64,000 nucleotides of DNA from DATJPR01 sp963811705 (GTDB taxonomy: Bacteria; Bacteroidota; Ignavibacteria; UBA10030; UBA6906), in NCBI GenBank assembly GCA_963811705.1, contig CAWESL010000021.1, forward strand, positions 124,001 through 188,000, written 5' to 3'. Shown piece after piece: positions 52,312-62,871 of this stretch. The notes beneath the pieces are model-generated. The model ran no database searches. It was given only the letters and a program-made list of their open reading frames with translations, and was not told the origin of the DNA. How positions within the stretch are numbered: the first letter of the stretch is position 1; every line of letters starts with the position of its first letter. Both the position numbers and the translations under genes were made by a program.

Positions 52312-54641
52312 ATGATCGGCTCGATGATTTCTCAGTATCGCATTCTTGAAGAGTTGGGACGCGGCGGCATGGGTGTCGTTTACAAGGCCGAAGATACCAA
52401 ACTCAAGCGGATCGTCGCACTGAAATTTCTGCCGGAGCACGCCGCGGCGCAGGACGAGGACCGACAACGATTTCTCCAGGAAGCACAGGCCGCCTCCGCA
52501 CTGAATCATCCGAACGTTTGCACGATCTTCGATATCCAGGAGTTCAACGGACAAACGTTCATCGTCATGGAATATATCGAGGGGAAGACTCTTCGTGATG
52601 CAAAATCATCCCTGAACCTTAAACAGGTGGTGGACGTCGCAGTCCAGATTGCGGAAGGATTGGCAGCCGCACATGCGAAGGGAATCATCCACCGGGACAT
52701 CAAGACCGACAACATCATGGTACGGCCCGATGGACGGGTCCAGATTATGGACTTCGGGCTGGCAAAGCTGCAGGGCGTCTCCGCCATCAGCAAAGCGGGG
52801 AGCACGATTGGCACGACGGCGTACATGTCTCCTGAGCAAATCCAGGGTGTCGAGGCCGACCATCGGGCGGACATCTTCGCACTCGGAGTCGTGGTCTACG
52901 AACTGCTGACGGGGCAGCTCCCGTTCAAAGGGGCGCACGAGGCAGCGGTGATGTACGAGATCGTCAATGTCGACCCGCCGTCAGTCCGTGCCGAGAAGCC
53001 CGACATCGAACCCGACCTTGAACGGATCGTGATGAAATGCCTGGAGAAGGATCGGGAGGACCGCTATCAATCCGCCCGCGAAGTAGCCGTCGATCTCAAG
53101 CGCTTCAAGAGGGATTCCGACGGTAAGCGCCATCACACCGGGATCCGAGAACTCCCCCCGCCTCCTCCCATCAACGTCCGCAATGGCAAAAGCTCGCTGT
53201 TGGAGCAATTGTAGTCCTGGCTGGCCTTGCCGCTGTTCTCTGGTATTCGAACCGAAGTCAGGGGGCAGCGCTGGATTCGCTCGCAGTGCTTCCCTTCGAT
53301 AATGCCGGTGGCGATCAATCGATGGAATATATGAGCGACGGAATCACAGAGAGCATCATCAACAGTCTCACAAAAATCCCAAACCTTCGCGTCGTTCCAC
53401 GAAGCACGGCGTTTCATTTCAAAGGCGCAGATCCGCAGGAAGCAGGGACAAAACTCAAGGTGCATGCGGTGCTCGCAGGCAGGATCACGCGACAAGGCGA
53501 CGACCTCATTGTTCAGGTCGACCTTGTGGACGTGGAAAAGCAATCTCAATTGTGGGGACAACAATATCGGCGCAGCACCAAGGACCTTCTCGCGCTTCAG
53601 GAGGAGATCACCAATGAAACATCCGATCGACTCCGACTCGGCCTTAGCGGTGACGTCAAGAAGAACGTGTCCAAACGATATACCGACAATGCCGATGCGT
53701 ACAGGCTGTATCTCCAGGGTCGATACTATTGGAACAAGAGGCGGGCGGTGGAGATTCTGAAAGCGATCGATTGCTTCAATCAGGCGATCGCCATCGATCC
53801 GTCGTACGCGTTGGCGTATGTCGGCCTTGCCGATTGCTATGCAATCGAGGAACAGTATGTCGGAACACCGCTGAGGGAGACAAATCCGAAAGTGATTGCT
53901 GCCGCATCACGCGCACTGGAGATCGACAATACCCTTGCGGAAGCACACACGGCCATCGCATTCGCCGACGAAGGGAACTGGAATTGGGAGGGGTCAGAGA
54001 AGGAATACAAGACATCGCTCGCGCTCAATCCCAATTATCCTACGACATACCACTGGTATTCTATCCTCTTGCACACGCTCGGCCGTCACGAAGAAGCGCG
54101 TCGGGCAATCAAGAAAGCCCAGGATCTCGACCCGCTCTCCCCTGTTATCGGTCTCAATGTGGCGATCGCCGATGAATTTGACAAGAAGTATGAGGACGCT
54201 CTGCGCGAGATGAACGAGGTGATCGCGATCGATTCATCCTTTAGTCCGGCGTACTACCGACAGTCAATACCCCTGGTGAAGCTCGGGCGGTTGCAGGATG
54301 CAGTCGCCGTATGCGAGAAGGGCGTCAAAGCCTCAGCACGGTCCTCCGAATCGTTGTCGTTTCTCGGATATTGTTCGGCGCTTCTGGGAAAGCGTGATGT
54401 CGCGAACGGGATTGCACGCGAACTCGAGCAACGCTACGCGGCCCGAGGGTGCACCGGGTATAACATCGCATTGGTATACGCAGGTCTGCACGATGACACA
54501 AATGTCTTTAAGTGGTTGGATGTCGATTTCCAAAACCACGCAGGATCGCTGATCTGGCTCCCGCAGGACGAAGTGTGGGATGCGTACAGGTCTGATCCAC
54601 GATTCGTCGATCTCATGAAGAAGGTCGGGCTCGCCAAATGA
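52312..54641 (+). CDS. Ser/Thr kinase with TM segment and TPR repeats (frameshifted), kinase 1
   Basis: A Hanks-type kinase of about 776 residues when joined. The catalytic domain (1-about 270) shows ILEELGRGGMGVVYKAED, VALKFL lysine, IIHRDIKTDNIM, DFGLA and YMSPEQ. The frame then reaches TAG at 53214. In the other frame the protein runs KLAVGAIVVLAGLAAVLWYS (a membrane segment), the TolB-like SLAVLPFDNAGG domain, and TPR repeats to 54641. A missing C in the CCCCCC run 53154-53159 is the best candidate. The architecture matches kinase 3, which is intact. It probably senses an outside signal through its C-terminal part. Confidence 0.85.
53154..53159 (+). other. Frameshift site in kinase 1
   Basis: A run of six C, one short of the frame that leads into the membrane segment. 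An error elsewhere between here and 53190 cannot be excluded. Confidence 0.6.
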
Positions 54642-57337
54642 TCGGTCAAACAATTTCCCATTACCAGATCCTGGAAGAGTTGGGCCGCGGCGGAATGGGC
54701 GTTGTCTACAAGGCGCAGGACACAAACCTCGAACGGTTCGTCGCATTGAAGTTCCTGCCTCCCGACCTGTCGACGTCCGAAGTCGAGAGAGCACGTTTTC
54801 TTCAGGAGGCGAAGGCGGTCGGCTCTTTGTCCCATCCCAATATTTGCACCATCTACGGCATTGAGGAGGAAGCTGAACAGTCCTTCATCGTCATGGAGTT
54901 CGTCGAAGGAAGGACGCTGAAGGAACTGCAGAAGAACATCCCGATGAAGCAGGCCGTGGAGATCGGGATACAGGTTGCCGATGGACTTGCCGCCGCCCAT
55001 GAAAAGGGAATCGTACACAGAGACATCAAACCGGACAATATCATGATCCGGAAGGATGGCCGCGTGCAGATCATGGATTTCGGGCTGGCGAAATTCAAGG
55101 GGGTTTCAACACTCACGAAGGCCGGGAGCACGGTAGGGACCGTGGGGTATATGTCTCCCGAGCAGATCCAGGGTCAGGAGACCGATCATCGGACGGATAT
55201 CTTCTCTCTCGGCGTTGTCCTCTACGAGCTGTTTTCCGGGGACCCTCCGTTCAGAGGATATCACGAGACGGCGATCACATACGAGATTGTGAACGTCGAT
55301 CCCACTTCTCTTTCCGTCCTCAAGCCCGAGATCAGCCCTGAACTCGATGCGATCGTCCTCGAATGTCTCGAGAAAGAACCGTCTGAACGATATCAATCGG
55401 TCGCAGAAGTCGGGAAGGACTTGCGACGATTCAAGCGGGAATCGGGACGCCACGCACAATCCCGCACCATGCCGGCGACACCTGGACGCAAGGCGTCCAT
55501 GGCAGTGCCCGGAAAGAGGTTCCGCAAAGATGCTCGAGCCTGGCGCTTTCTCCCATGGATTCTTGCAGGTGTCTGCATCGTGGGAGTCACGGCCGTCGCT
55601 TTTGTCTACAGGGGATTCACGTCGCCGGATCGGACGACAATTCGTGCGTACCTTCCCCTGTCGGGCAAATTGGTTTTTGGCATGTACGGGGATGATTCTG
55701 GACCGGCAACGCTCTCACCCGACGGACGGCACCTCGCGTTTGGCGCAACAGATTCTACCGGCATCATCGCGCTTTTTGTTTGGGACCTGGATGCTCCATC
55801 GCCACGACGTCTTGCGGGAACAGAGGGAGCGCTCTATCCGTTCTGGTCCCCGAACAGTCAGTTCCTCGGTTTCTTCATCCAGGGCAAACTCGAGCGGATT
55901 GATGCATCCGGCGGCGAGCCGTTCATGATTTGTGACGCAAAGAACTCGCGTGGCGGGACATGGAATGCTGCGGATCAGATCATCTTTGCTCCCAGTCCGG
56001 GCGATCCCCTCTACATCGTTTCCGCTGCGGGAGGGGTGCCGATCCCCGTCACAAAATTTGACATGAGCCAGAATGTTAACTCCCACCGCTGGCCTTGGTT
56101 TCTTCCGGACGGGAAGCACTTTCTCTATTATTCTCGCACGACCGCCTCCGGCGCCGCCAACGAGGGCGATGCGATCTGTGTTGGATCGATCGACGGAAGA
56201 GAAACACGCGTTCTCGTCCATGCGTCCTCCAATGCGCTCTATGCTTCAGGGTACCTGCTGTACACACGCAACAATGCCCTCGTTGCCCAGGCGTTCGATC
56301 CGGGTTCTTGCGAATTGAAGGGGGATACCTATACCATCGCCGAAGGTGTTGCCTTCGATGAATGGACCATCCATTCTCTTTTTACCGCCTCACAGAACGG
56401 CATCCTCGTCTATCAGACCGGCAACGCACACCTCGATTCCCGGCTCGTGTTCCTGAATCGGAACGGAACCCCTGATCGCACTATCGGTGATCGCGTGGAG
56501 TTTCTTCAGCCCCGCATTGCTCCTGATGGAAAACAAGTCGCCACCGACTCCTATGATCTTCGTTCGCACAACATCGACATCTGGATTTACGATACAGAGC
56601 ACGGCGCCAAAACGCGCTTCACCTTCGCGCCCGGAAGCGAGCAATACCCGGTCTGGTCGGCCGATGGCCGCCAGGTGTATTTCATGGCAAACCCGGAAGG
56701 ATCGATTGATCTCTATCAGAAGGCGTCCAGCGGTGCGGGACACGATCAACTTGTTCTTCGCACTCCCGGCGAGAAGATTCCTCTTGATATGTCACATGAC
56801 GGAAAATACCTTCTCTACCAGATGTTCGGCGGGCCGCGAACCCGGTGGGACCTTTGGGTGATGCCGGTTGAGTCCTCACCGGCCGACTCGACGCACGGCT
56901 CGACTCCCTATCTTCATTCGGAGTTCAATGAGACGGACGGTCGCTTCTCACCCGACGGCCGCTGGATTGCGTACACGTCCGATGAATCGGGGCAGAACGA
57001 GGTGTACATTGGCACGAGTACCGCGGCGGGCGGCCGATGGCAGGTGTCAACATCCGGCGGAAGAGGTCCCCGATGGCGACAGGATGGGAAGGAACTCTAT
57101 TTTCTGAGTCCGGAGAAAAATATCATGGCGGCGACGATCACCGTTGAGAATTCCTCGATCACAGTCAGCAATATCCACATGCTCTTCGAAGCCCCCCATA
57201 TCACGATGCGGATCCTTCCCAGCTACGATGTCTCTCCTGACGGAAATCGTTTCCTCATCAATATGCAGTCGGAAAATCAAAACCAGACGGCGTTGTCCCT
57301 TTGCATCAATTGGGATGCTGCCATGAAGAAGCAGTGA
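54638..57337 (+). CDS. Ser/Thr kinase with PD40 beta-propeller, kinase 2
   Basis: An 899-residue membrane kinase. The start ATG overlaps the previous stop by four bases (ATGA). The kinase domain (1-about 270) reads ILEELGRGGMGVVYKAQD, VALKFL, IVHRDIKPDNIM, DFGLAKFKG and YMSPEQIQGQETDHRTDIFS. After a linker, a single helix (about 300-325; FLPWILAGVCIVGVTAVAFV Y) anchors it. The outside part (about 330-899) contains PD40/TolB-type repeats (LSPDGRHLAF, WSPNSQFLGFF, FLPDGKHFLYYS, WSADGRQVYF, FSPDGRWIAYTS), a beta-propeller that may read ligands. No frame problem here. Confidence 0.93.
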   Translation: MIGQTISHYQILEELGRGGMGVVYKAQDTNLERFVALKFLPPDLSTSEVERARFLQEAKAVGSLSHPNICTIYGIEEEAEQSFIVMEFVEGRTLKELQKNIPMKQAVEIGIQVADGLAAAHEKGIVHRDIKPDNIMIRKDGRVQIMDFGLAKFKGVSTLTKAGSTVGTVGYMSPEQIQGQETDHRTDIFSLGVVLYELFSGDPPFRGYHETAITYEIVNVDPTSLSVLKPEISPELDAIVLECLEKEPSERYQSVAEVGKDLRRFKRESGRHAQSRTMPATPGRKASMAVPGKRFRKDARAWRFLPWILAGVCIVGVTAVAFVYRGFTSPDRTTIRAYLPLSGKLVFGMYGDDSGPATLSPDGRHLAFGATDSTGIIALFVWDLDAPSPRRLAGTEGALYPFWSPNSQFLGFFIQGKLERIDASGGEPFMICDAKNSRGGTWNAADQIIFAPSPGDPLYIVSAAGGVPIPVTKFDMSQNVNSHRWPWFLPDGKHFLYYSRTTASGAANEGDAICVGSIDGRETRVLVHASSNALYASGYLLYTRNNALVAQAFDPGSCELKGDTYTIAEGVAFDEWTIHSLFTASQNGILVYQTGNAHLDSRLVFLNRNGTPDRTIGDRVEFLQPRIAPDGKQVATDSYDLRSHNIDIWIYDTEHGAKTRFTFAPGSEQYPVWSADGRQVYFMANPEGSIDLYQKASSGAGHDQLVLRTPGEKIPLDMSHDGKYLLYQMFGGPRTRWDLWVMPVESSPADSTHGSTPYLHSEFNETDGRFSPDGRWIAYTSDESGQNEVYIGTSTAAGGRWQVSTSGGRGPRWRQDGKELYFLSPEKNIMAATITVENSSITVSNIHMLFEAPHITMRILPSYDVSPDGNRFLINMQSENQNQTALSLCINWDAAMKKQ

Positions 57338-57344
57338 TTGACGT

Positions 57345-59708
57345 ATGATCGGTTCCACCATATTGCACTACCGCATCCGCGAAGAGCTCGGACGAGGAGG
57401 CATGGGAGCGGTGTACAAGGCGGAAGATCTCCGCCTTGGCCGTTTGGTCGCGCTGAAGTTCCTCCCACCCGAGTTCCGTTCCGACGATGTTGCGCGTAAG
57501 CGCTTCCTGCGGGAAGCACAGGCGGCGTCGGTGCTCGCCCATCCGAACATTTGCGTCATTCACGGGATCGAAGAGTTTGAAGGCGATCCTTTCATTGTCA
57601 TGGAATTTGTCGAGGGGATGACCCTCGAGGAAAAGGCGCGCTCGACTCCCCCCGACGTTCCGCAGGTGATATCGTGGGCCCACCAGATTCTCACGGGACT
57701 TGCCTTTGCGCATTCCAAGGGGATCGTCCACCGCGACATCAAACCGCGGAACATCATGATTCGTGACGACGGCCGGGTCCAGATCATGGACTTCGGGCTG
57801 GCGGTCCAGCACGGGGCGTCGCGCCTCAGCACCGCTGGCCAGATTCTGGGGACGGTGTCCTATATGCCGCCGGAACAGGTCGGCGGTGGCGACGTGGATG
57901 CCCGGGCTGACCTCTATGCATGCGGGGTTGTCCTCTACGAACTCCTGACGGGCAGGCTTCCGTTTTCCGGCGCGCATGAGGCAGCGGTGCTGTACGAAAT
58001 TATCAATGTTGAACCCCCCTCCATCCTTTCGCTGAGACCTGATCTTCCTCCTCCCCTCGACTATGCCGTGATGAAGTGCCTGGAAAAATCGCCCGTCAAG
58101 CGATTCCAGTCCGCGGAGGACCTCGCCACGGCTCTTACTTCGCTCGACCTGCAGGTTCCCCCCGTCAGTGTTCCTCCACGAAAAGAACCGGAACCCCGTG
58201 ATACCAATGCGCGCACCCTGAAACCTGAAAGACGCGGGTGGCGACGCTACGGGATTGCCTTGGCCGCGGTGATCCTAGTCGGGATCGCCACATGGTGGAT
58301 GATCTCGCTGCTTGGCGGCAACAACAATCAGATTCGATCCCTTGCCATACTTCCGCTCAAGAATGAAGCGTCCGATTCCGGTCTGGTCTATTTGAGTGAT
58401 GGTCTGACAGAGAGCATTATCAACAAGTTGTCGGGGCAGGCAACAATGAAGGTGATGTCGTGGAACGCGGTCTCCCACTACAAAGACAGGAATGTCGATC
58501 CTCAAGCGGTCGGGAAAACGCTGGGCGTGCGCGCAGTCCTCGCCGGACAGCTCATGCTGCACGAGGACGTTGTCGAGGTGCATGTGGAATTGCTCGACAC
58601 GCGCGACAACACCGAAATCTGGGGTGACCAGTTCATTCGAAAGCAGGAACAGCTCTTCGCTCTTCAAGAGGACGTCGCAAAAGACATCGTTGCCCGGATG
58701 CGTCTTCGACTCACTTCGGAGGAGACGGCACGCATCGGGCAGACCCAAACCGACAACGCGGAGGCCTATCAACTTTATTTGAAGGGACGATATTATTGGA
58801 ATCGTAGGACGGAAAAAGATCTGAAGGAAAGCATACGCTATTTTGAAGAAGCCATCACCCTTGACCCGCGCTACGCGCAAGCCTATTCCGGACTCGCGTC
58901 AGTCTATATTGTTATGACGTCCTGGGACATCATCGACCCGGAGGAAGGTGTCAAGATGGCAGAAGGGAATGTCCGAAAAGCCCTCGAGCTTGACGACAAA
59001 CTCGGGGAGGCCTACTCCATCCGTGCTGGGCTGAAGGACTTCTCGTACGATCGATTGGGTGCCCTGGAGGACTACAAAAAGTCCATCGAACTCAATCCGA
59101 ACGACGGCACGCTGTATCAGTGGTATGCGGAGGCTCTCGCGGGCCTCCGACGATTTGACGATTCGTTCGTGATGATCCGCAGAGCCCGGGAGCTGGATCC
59201 GCTCTCCCTCATGGTGACCGCAGTTGCGGCCGTCTTCTCAGCGAACGATCGCCGCTTTGACGAAGCGATTGAATACGGCAAACAGACGAATGCCATGGAC
59301 CCGCACGCGTCGCTTGGGTATCTTGCGCTCGGTCTGGCGTACACGAGGGCGGGCCAGGGTGACAGGGCTATTGCACCTCTCGAGCACGGCGTCGCCCTGT
59401 CGGACAGTGAAGAAACGCTTCTCAGCTGGCTCGGCTGCGCCTATGCAGAAGCGGGAAGAAACGCCGAGGCAAGACGTGTGGCGGATATTCTCGATCGAAA
59501 AGCCAAGGACCGGTTTGTTTCCCCCTTCTTGAGGGCCCTGGTCTACACGACGCTGGGAGACCATGAGAAGGCGATCGCGCTCCTTCGTGAAGGGGTCCGA
59601 AAGCATGACGGATGGATGGGTCAGACCTACGAAGAAATCATGCTCGACCCGCTTCGATCGGATCCCCGCTACACGGAAATCGTAAGGTCCCTTGGTCTCA
59701 TGCAGTAG
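57345..59708 (+). CDS. Ser/Thr kinase with TM segment and TPR repeats, kinase 3
   Basis: A 787-residue intact kinase. The catalytic domain (1-about 270) has IREELGRGGMGAVYKAED, VALKFL, IVHRDIKPRNIM, DFGLA and YMPPEQ. One helix (about 300-322; YGIALAAVILVGIATWWMI) leads to a TolB-like N-domain (SLAILPLKNEASDSG...GLTESIINKLSGQATMKVMS), then TPR repeats from residue about 470 (AEAYQLYLKGRYYWNRRTEK, AITLDPRYAQAYSGLASVY, LELDDKLGEAYSIRAG, IELNPNDGTLYQWYAEALAG). Seven bases after kinase 2. It shows what kinase 1 should look like without its frameshift. Confidence 0.94.
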   Translation: MIGSTILHYRIREELGRGGMGAVYKAEDLRLGRLVALKFLPPEFRSDDVARKRFLREAQAASVLAHPNICVIHGIEEFEGDPFIVMEFVEGMTLEEKARSTPPDVPQVISWAHQILTGLAFAHSKGIVHRDIKPRNIMIRDDGRVQIMDFGLAVQHGASRLSTAGQILGTVSYMPPEQVGGGDVDARADLYACGVVLYELLTGRLPFSGAHEAAVLYEIINVEPPSILSLRPDLPPPLDYAVMKCLEKSPVKRFQSAEDLATALTSLDLQVPPVSVPPRKEPEPRDTNARTLKPERRGWRRYGIALAAVILVGIATWWMISLLGGNNNQIRSLAILPLKNEASDSGLVYLSDGLTESIINKLSGQATMKVMSWNAVSHYKDRNVDPQAVGKTLGVRAVLAGQLMLHEDVVEVHVELLDTRDNTEIWGDQFIRKQEQLFALQEDVAKDIVARMRLRLTSEETARIGQTQTDNAEAYQLYLKGRYYWNRRTEKDLKESIRYFEEAITLDPRYAQAYSGLASVYIVMTSWDIIDPEEGVKMAEGNVRKALELDDKLGEAYSIRAGLKDFSYDRLGALEDYKKSIELNPNDGTLYQWYAEALAGLRRFDDSFVMIRRARELDPLSLMVTAVAAVFSANDRRFDEAIEYGKQTNAMDPHASLGYLALGLAYTRAGQGDRAIAPLEHGVALSDSEETLLSWLGCAYAEAGRNAEARRVADILDRKAKDRFVSPFLRALVYTTLGDHEKAIALLREGVRKHDGWMGQTYEEIMLDPLRSDPRYTEIVRSLGLMQ

Positions 59709-59749
59709 AGTGATCGTCAGGCCGCCGAGGAAGCCGTCCCACACGAGAT

Positions 59750-60205
59750 CTATTTCGGGTCACCCGCTACATCTGCGACCGCCTTCACGACGATGTCGAG
59801 ATCGTTGATCCCCCTGAATCCGCTGAATCCCACAGAGAGCACAGTATCCGTCCCGCGAGGGTCACGGGCTGACCTCCCTCCCATCCGATGAGATCGGGCT
59901 TCGACAATGCCGTAGGTGCTCTCGTCGAATTCGCCGTTGAAAAGCTTCTTCTCATATTCGCCGGTCTTCATGCCGGTGATCCACACCTGGCTCGCCTTGG
60001 TCCATGCGAGACGGAAAAACTCCCGCCCGCGGACTTTGTTTGAGCCCCAGATCTTGCCGTGAATGTTTCCTTCCTGGTCAATGATGCATACCGCAACATT
60101 GCCTCCCGCAAAGGCATCAGCGGGATTCGAGGAGTATCCGGGGATCCGTTGTCCGATAGCGTTGATGATCTTGCTGATTATTTCCTCCGTCGTTTTTCCG
60201 ATCAT
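59750..60205 (-). CDS. GlcG/HbpS-like (DUF336) protein
   Basis: About 151 residues. The sequence KTTEEIISKIINAIGQRIPG, NVAVCIIDQEGNIHGKIWG and FRLAWTKASQVWITGMKTGE YEKKLFNG resembles the GlcG/HbpS/PduO-C family, a small fold that can bind heme or cobalamin-related ligands. No signal peptide with the start at 60205 (MIGKT). A GTG start at 60274 would add 23 residues. The ending (TVLSVGFSGFRGINDLDIVV KAVADVAGD) fits the C-terminal helix of the fold. Convergent with kinase 3, 41 bp apart. Confidence 0.65.
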   Translation of the reverse strand: MIGKTTEEIISKIINAIGQRIPGYSSNPADAFAGGNVAVCIIDQEGNIHGKIWGSNKVRGREFFRLAWTKASQVWITGMKTGEYEKKLFNGEFDESTYGIVEARSHRMGGRSARDPRGTDTVLSVGFSGFRGINDLDIVVKAVADVAGDPK

Positions 60206-60438
60206 AACGAAAGCCTTCCATGGTGGTTCGAGTCTCTGGGTAGCGGCAACCCGCGATTTCGTCTTGAGGAACACCGCGCCGTCCGAGACTAAGATAACCT
60301 GTCCTTAACGGTTTTCCAAAGTCTGATTGTTTGGTTGATTGGTTGCCAATCACTGCGTATTTCTTGAATTTCGATGAAAGGACGTTTACCTTTCTCCTGC
60401 TTCCCGCACGTTCCGCACACAACCTCCACTGGACACCC

Positions 60439-62871
60439 ATGAAGTCTCTCATCGTACTCGCCGCGTGCCTTCTCGGAGTAGCAACGGCTGCATACGGGCA
60501 GGCGAATTTTCCGACGTACTATTCGGCATCGGACCTGACGTTCACCTCTCCGGGGGCGATGAAATTCGGGTTGTACGGATATGACAATCCGGCCGTCTTG
60601 AGATATTTGCACCAGCCCGATCTGCAATTCAGCTGGACTGATGCGACAGGCAAATGGAATGATTTCAACAGGTGGGGCCTGTTTTTCGGCACGCCGAATC
60701 TAGGCTTCGGTGCTGTAAAGACCAAGCTCGGGACCGCGTCGCTCACCGATTACCGGGTCTCGGTCGGCTTCGGAGACAGAGGTGCGGCGTTCGGTCTCGC
60801 ATACAGTTTTGCGGGAGGCGACAAGTCTGCATTCCATCGAAGTAACGCCTTGACGCTCGGCACGCTTGTACGGCCTGACCCGTATGTCTCGGTCGGGCTG
60901 GTCGGGAGCGTCGGTACAGACGGAGGGAATACGGAAGGTGCCGCTGACCTAGCCATCCGGCCGTTCGGGAATGAATGGCTGACGGCGTTCGCCGACTACG
61001 GCATGCAAACGAAGCAGTCGTGGACGACGGGGAATTGGAGCGTCGGAGCCGCCGTCGAGGCGTTGCCAGGCATCCGCATCACCGGGCGCTATTTCGATAC
61101 CCATGCATTCGCCGTGGGATTGTCGTTCAGCCTCGGCACGGTCGGGCTTGCGGGACAATCGACCTGGGACAAGAACTCCAACCACAGCTACAACACGTAT
61201 GCGGTCCGTGTCGGCGCCAACGACCGGACGGTTCTCGCCCCCATGTCCCGGAACTCCCGGTATGCCGATCTGAACCTTCTCGGTCCGATGAAATACCAGC
61301 GGTTCATATTCTTCGACAATGCCAACACTCTCGCCAAGGTGCTCGAGACGCTGCAGGCGGCCAAAGACGACGAGACTGTTGCGGGGATCGCCATCAATAC
61401 TTCGGGAATGAACATTGGGCGGGAAATGCTCTGGGAGATCCGCGAGAGGCTGCGGGATTTCAAATCGACCGGAAAGAAGGTGGTTGTCTTCATCGACCGG
61501 GCGTCGATGGACGTCTACGATTTCGCCTCGATTGCGGACAAGATTGTGCTTGACCCTGCGGGTCTCATTGGACTGCCGGGGTATGCATCGGGAAGGACGT
61601 TTTTCAAAGGGACGCTGGACAAAATCGGGATTGGCTTCGACGAATGGCGCTTCTTCAAATACAAATCCGCCAACGAATATCTTTCACGCGATAAGATGTC
61701 GGATGCGGATCGGGAGCAACGGCAAAAGCTCCTTGACGATGAGTATGCGCGGGTGCGGCAGGACATCTGCGACGCGCGTCATCTCTCCCCCACAGTGTTT
61801 GACACCCTCGTGAATGAGAACGCGCTGTTCCTCCCGCAGGATGCAATCGCGAAAGGACTTGTCGATACGCTGGGCCGTTGGGAAGAGGTGAAGGCGATGG
61901 TGAACAGGCTCGAGGGACATACCATGCCGATGATCGGTCCTGCCGAATTGGCGCAGTTCACTCGACCGTTCGACGATCATTGGGGAGAGCCGCCCCATAT
62001 CGCGGTCATCTACGCTCTTGGTGCGTGTGCGATGGATGAAGGGATCAGGGCTCGGACACTCTCGCAGATCGTCGACGCCGCAGGAAGCAACCCGAACATC
62101 AAAGCCATCGTCCTCCGGGTCGACTCCCCCGGCGGCGATGGACTCGCCTCCGACTACGTGGCCGAAGCGATGAAACGCGCCAAAAAGAACAAGCCCGTCA
62201 TCGTTTCGCAGGGATATGTCGCAGCATCCGGGGGGTACTGGTTATCGATGTACGCGGACACGATCGTCGCCGCGCCGAATTCGATCACCGGGTCCATCGG
62301 CGTCATCGGCGGCTGGTTCTACAACAAGGATCTGAAAGAGAAACTCGGGATCTCGACGGATGTCGTCACGGTCGGGAAACATGCCGATCTCGGATTCGGC
62401 TTCACGCTCCCGTTCATCGGGGCGGGACTGCCTGATCGGAATCTTTCCGACGACGAACGCGCGAAGATGGAGCGAGCGATCCGGGAATTCTACAGAGAGT
62501 TTGTGCAGAAGGTGGCCGACGGCCGGCATTCGACATTCGAGAAAATCGAGCCGCTCGCACAGGGGCACGTCTATTCCGGCATTGACGGCAAGGCGCTCGG
62601 GCTGGTCGACGTTCTCGGCGGGATGAAAGACGCGATCGACATCGCGAAAGCAAGGGCGGGCATTGCTCCATCGGAACAGGTGTCGATCGACGAACTCCCT
62701 GAGCCAGGATGGATTGATTTCTCGATGTTCATGCCCCGCTTCTTCGGGCTGGAGGAAAGCATGCTTCACGATCCGGTCCTGGAACAGTTGAAGTTCCGGC
62801 TCGAGCATAACGGGTTGCCGATGCCCATGCTCCCGCTTGATGACGTGGACCTCACCGCTCCGACGGAGTAA
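60439..62871 (+). CDS. sppA: Signal peptide peptidase SppA with extra N-terminal domain
   Basis: An 810-residue exported protein (signal MKSLIVLAACLLGVATAAYG). Residues about 20-270 are beta-rich, with repeated aromatic/glycine strands (FGLYGYDNP, RVSVGFGDRGAAFGLAYSF, VGLVGSVGTDGG, SVGAAVEALPGIRITGRYF), resembling an outer-membrane barrel rather than anything in E. coli SppA. The SppA domains follow. The catalytic Lys of KYKSANEY (about 409) and Ser of VAASGGYW (about 597) are both present, with VDSPGGDGLAS and ITGSIGVIGGWF. SppA clears cleaved signal peptides in the inner membrane. The start at 60439 has only a weak Shine-Dalgarno. Confidence 0.85.
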   Translation: MKSLIVLAACLLGVATAAYGQANFPTYYSASDLTFTSPGAMKFGLYGYDNPAVLRYLHQPDLQFSWTDATGKWNDFNRWGLFFGTPNLGFGAVKTKLGTASLTDYRVSVGFGDRGAAFGLAYSFAGGDKSAFHRSNALTLGTLVRPDPYVSVGLVGSVGTDGGNTEGAADLAIRPFGNEWLTAFADYGMQTKQSWTTGNWSVGAAVEALPGIRITGRYFDTHAFAVGLSFSLGTVGLAGQSTWDKNSNHSYNTYAVRVGANDRTVLAPMSRNSRYADLNLLGPMKYQRFIFFDNANTLAKVLETLQAAKDDETVAGIAINTSGMNIGREMLWEIRERLRDFKSTGKKVVVFIDRASMDVYDFASIADKIVLDPAGLIGLPGYASGRTFFKGTLDKIGIGFDEWRFFKYKSANEYLSRDKMSDADREQRQKLLDDEYARVRQDICDARHLSPTVFDTLVNENALFLPQDAIAKGLVDTLGRWEEVKAMVNRLEGHTMPMIGPAELAQFTRPFDDHWGEPPHIAVIYALGACAMDEGIRARTLSQIVDAAGSNPNIKAIVLRVDSPGGDGLASDYVAEAMKRAKKNKPVIVSQGYVAASGGYWLSMYADTIVAAPNSITGSIGVIGGWFYNKDLKEKLGISTDVVTVGKHADLGFGFTLPFIGAGLPDRNLSDDERAKMERAIREFYREFVQKVADGRHSTFEKIEPLAQGHVYSGIDGKALGLVDVLGGMKDAIDIAKARAGIAPSEQVSIDELPEPGWIDFSMFMPRFFGLEESMLHDPVLEQLKFRLEHNGLPMPMLPLDDVDLTAPTE

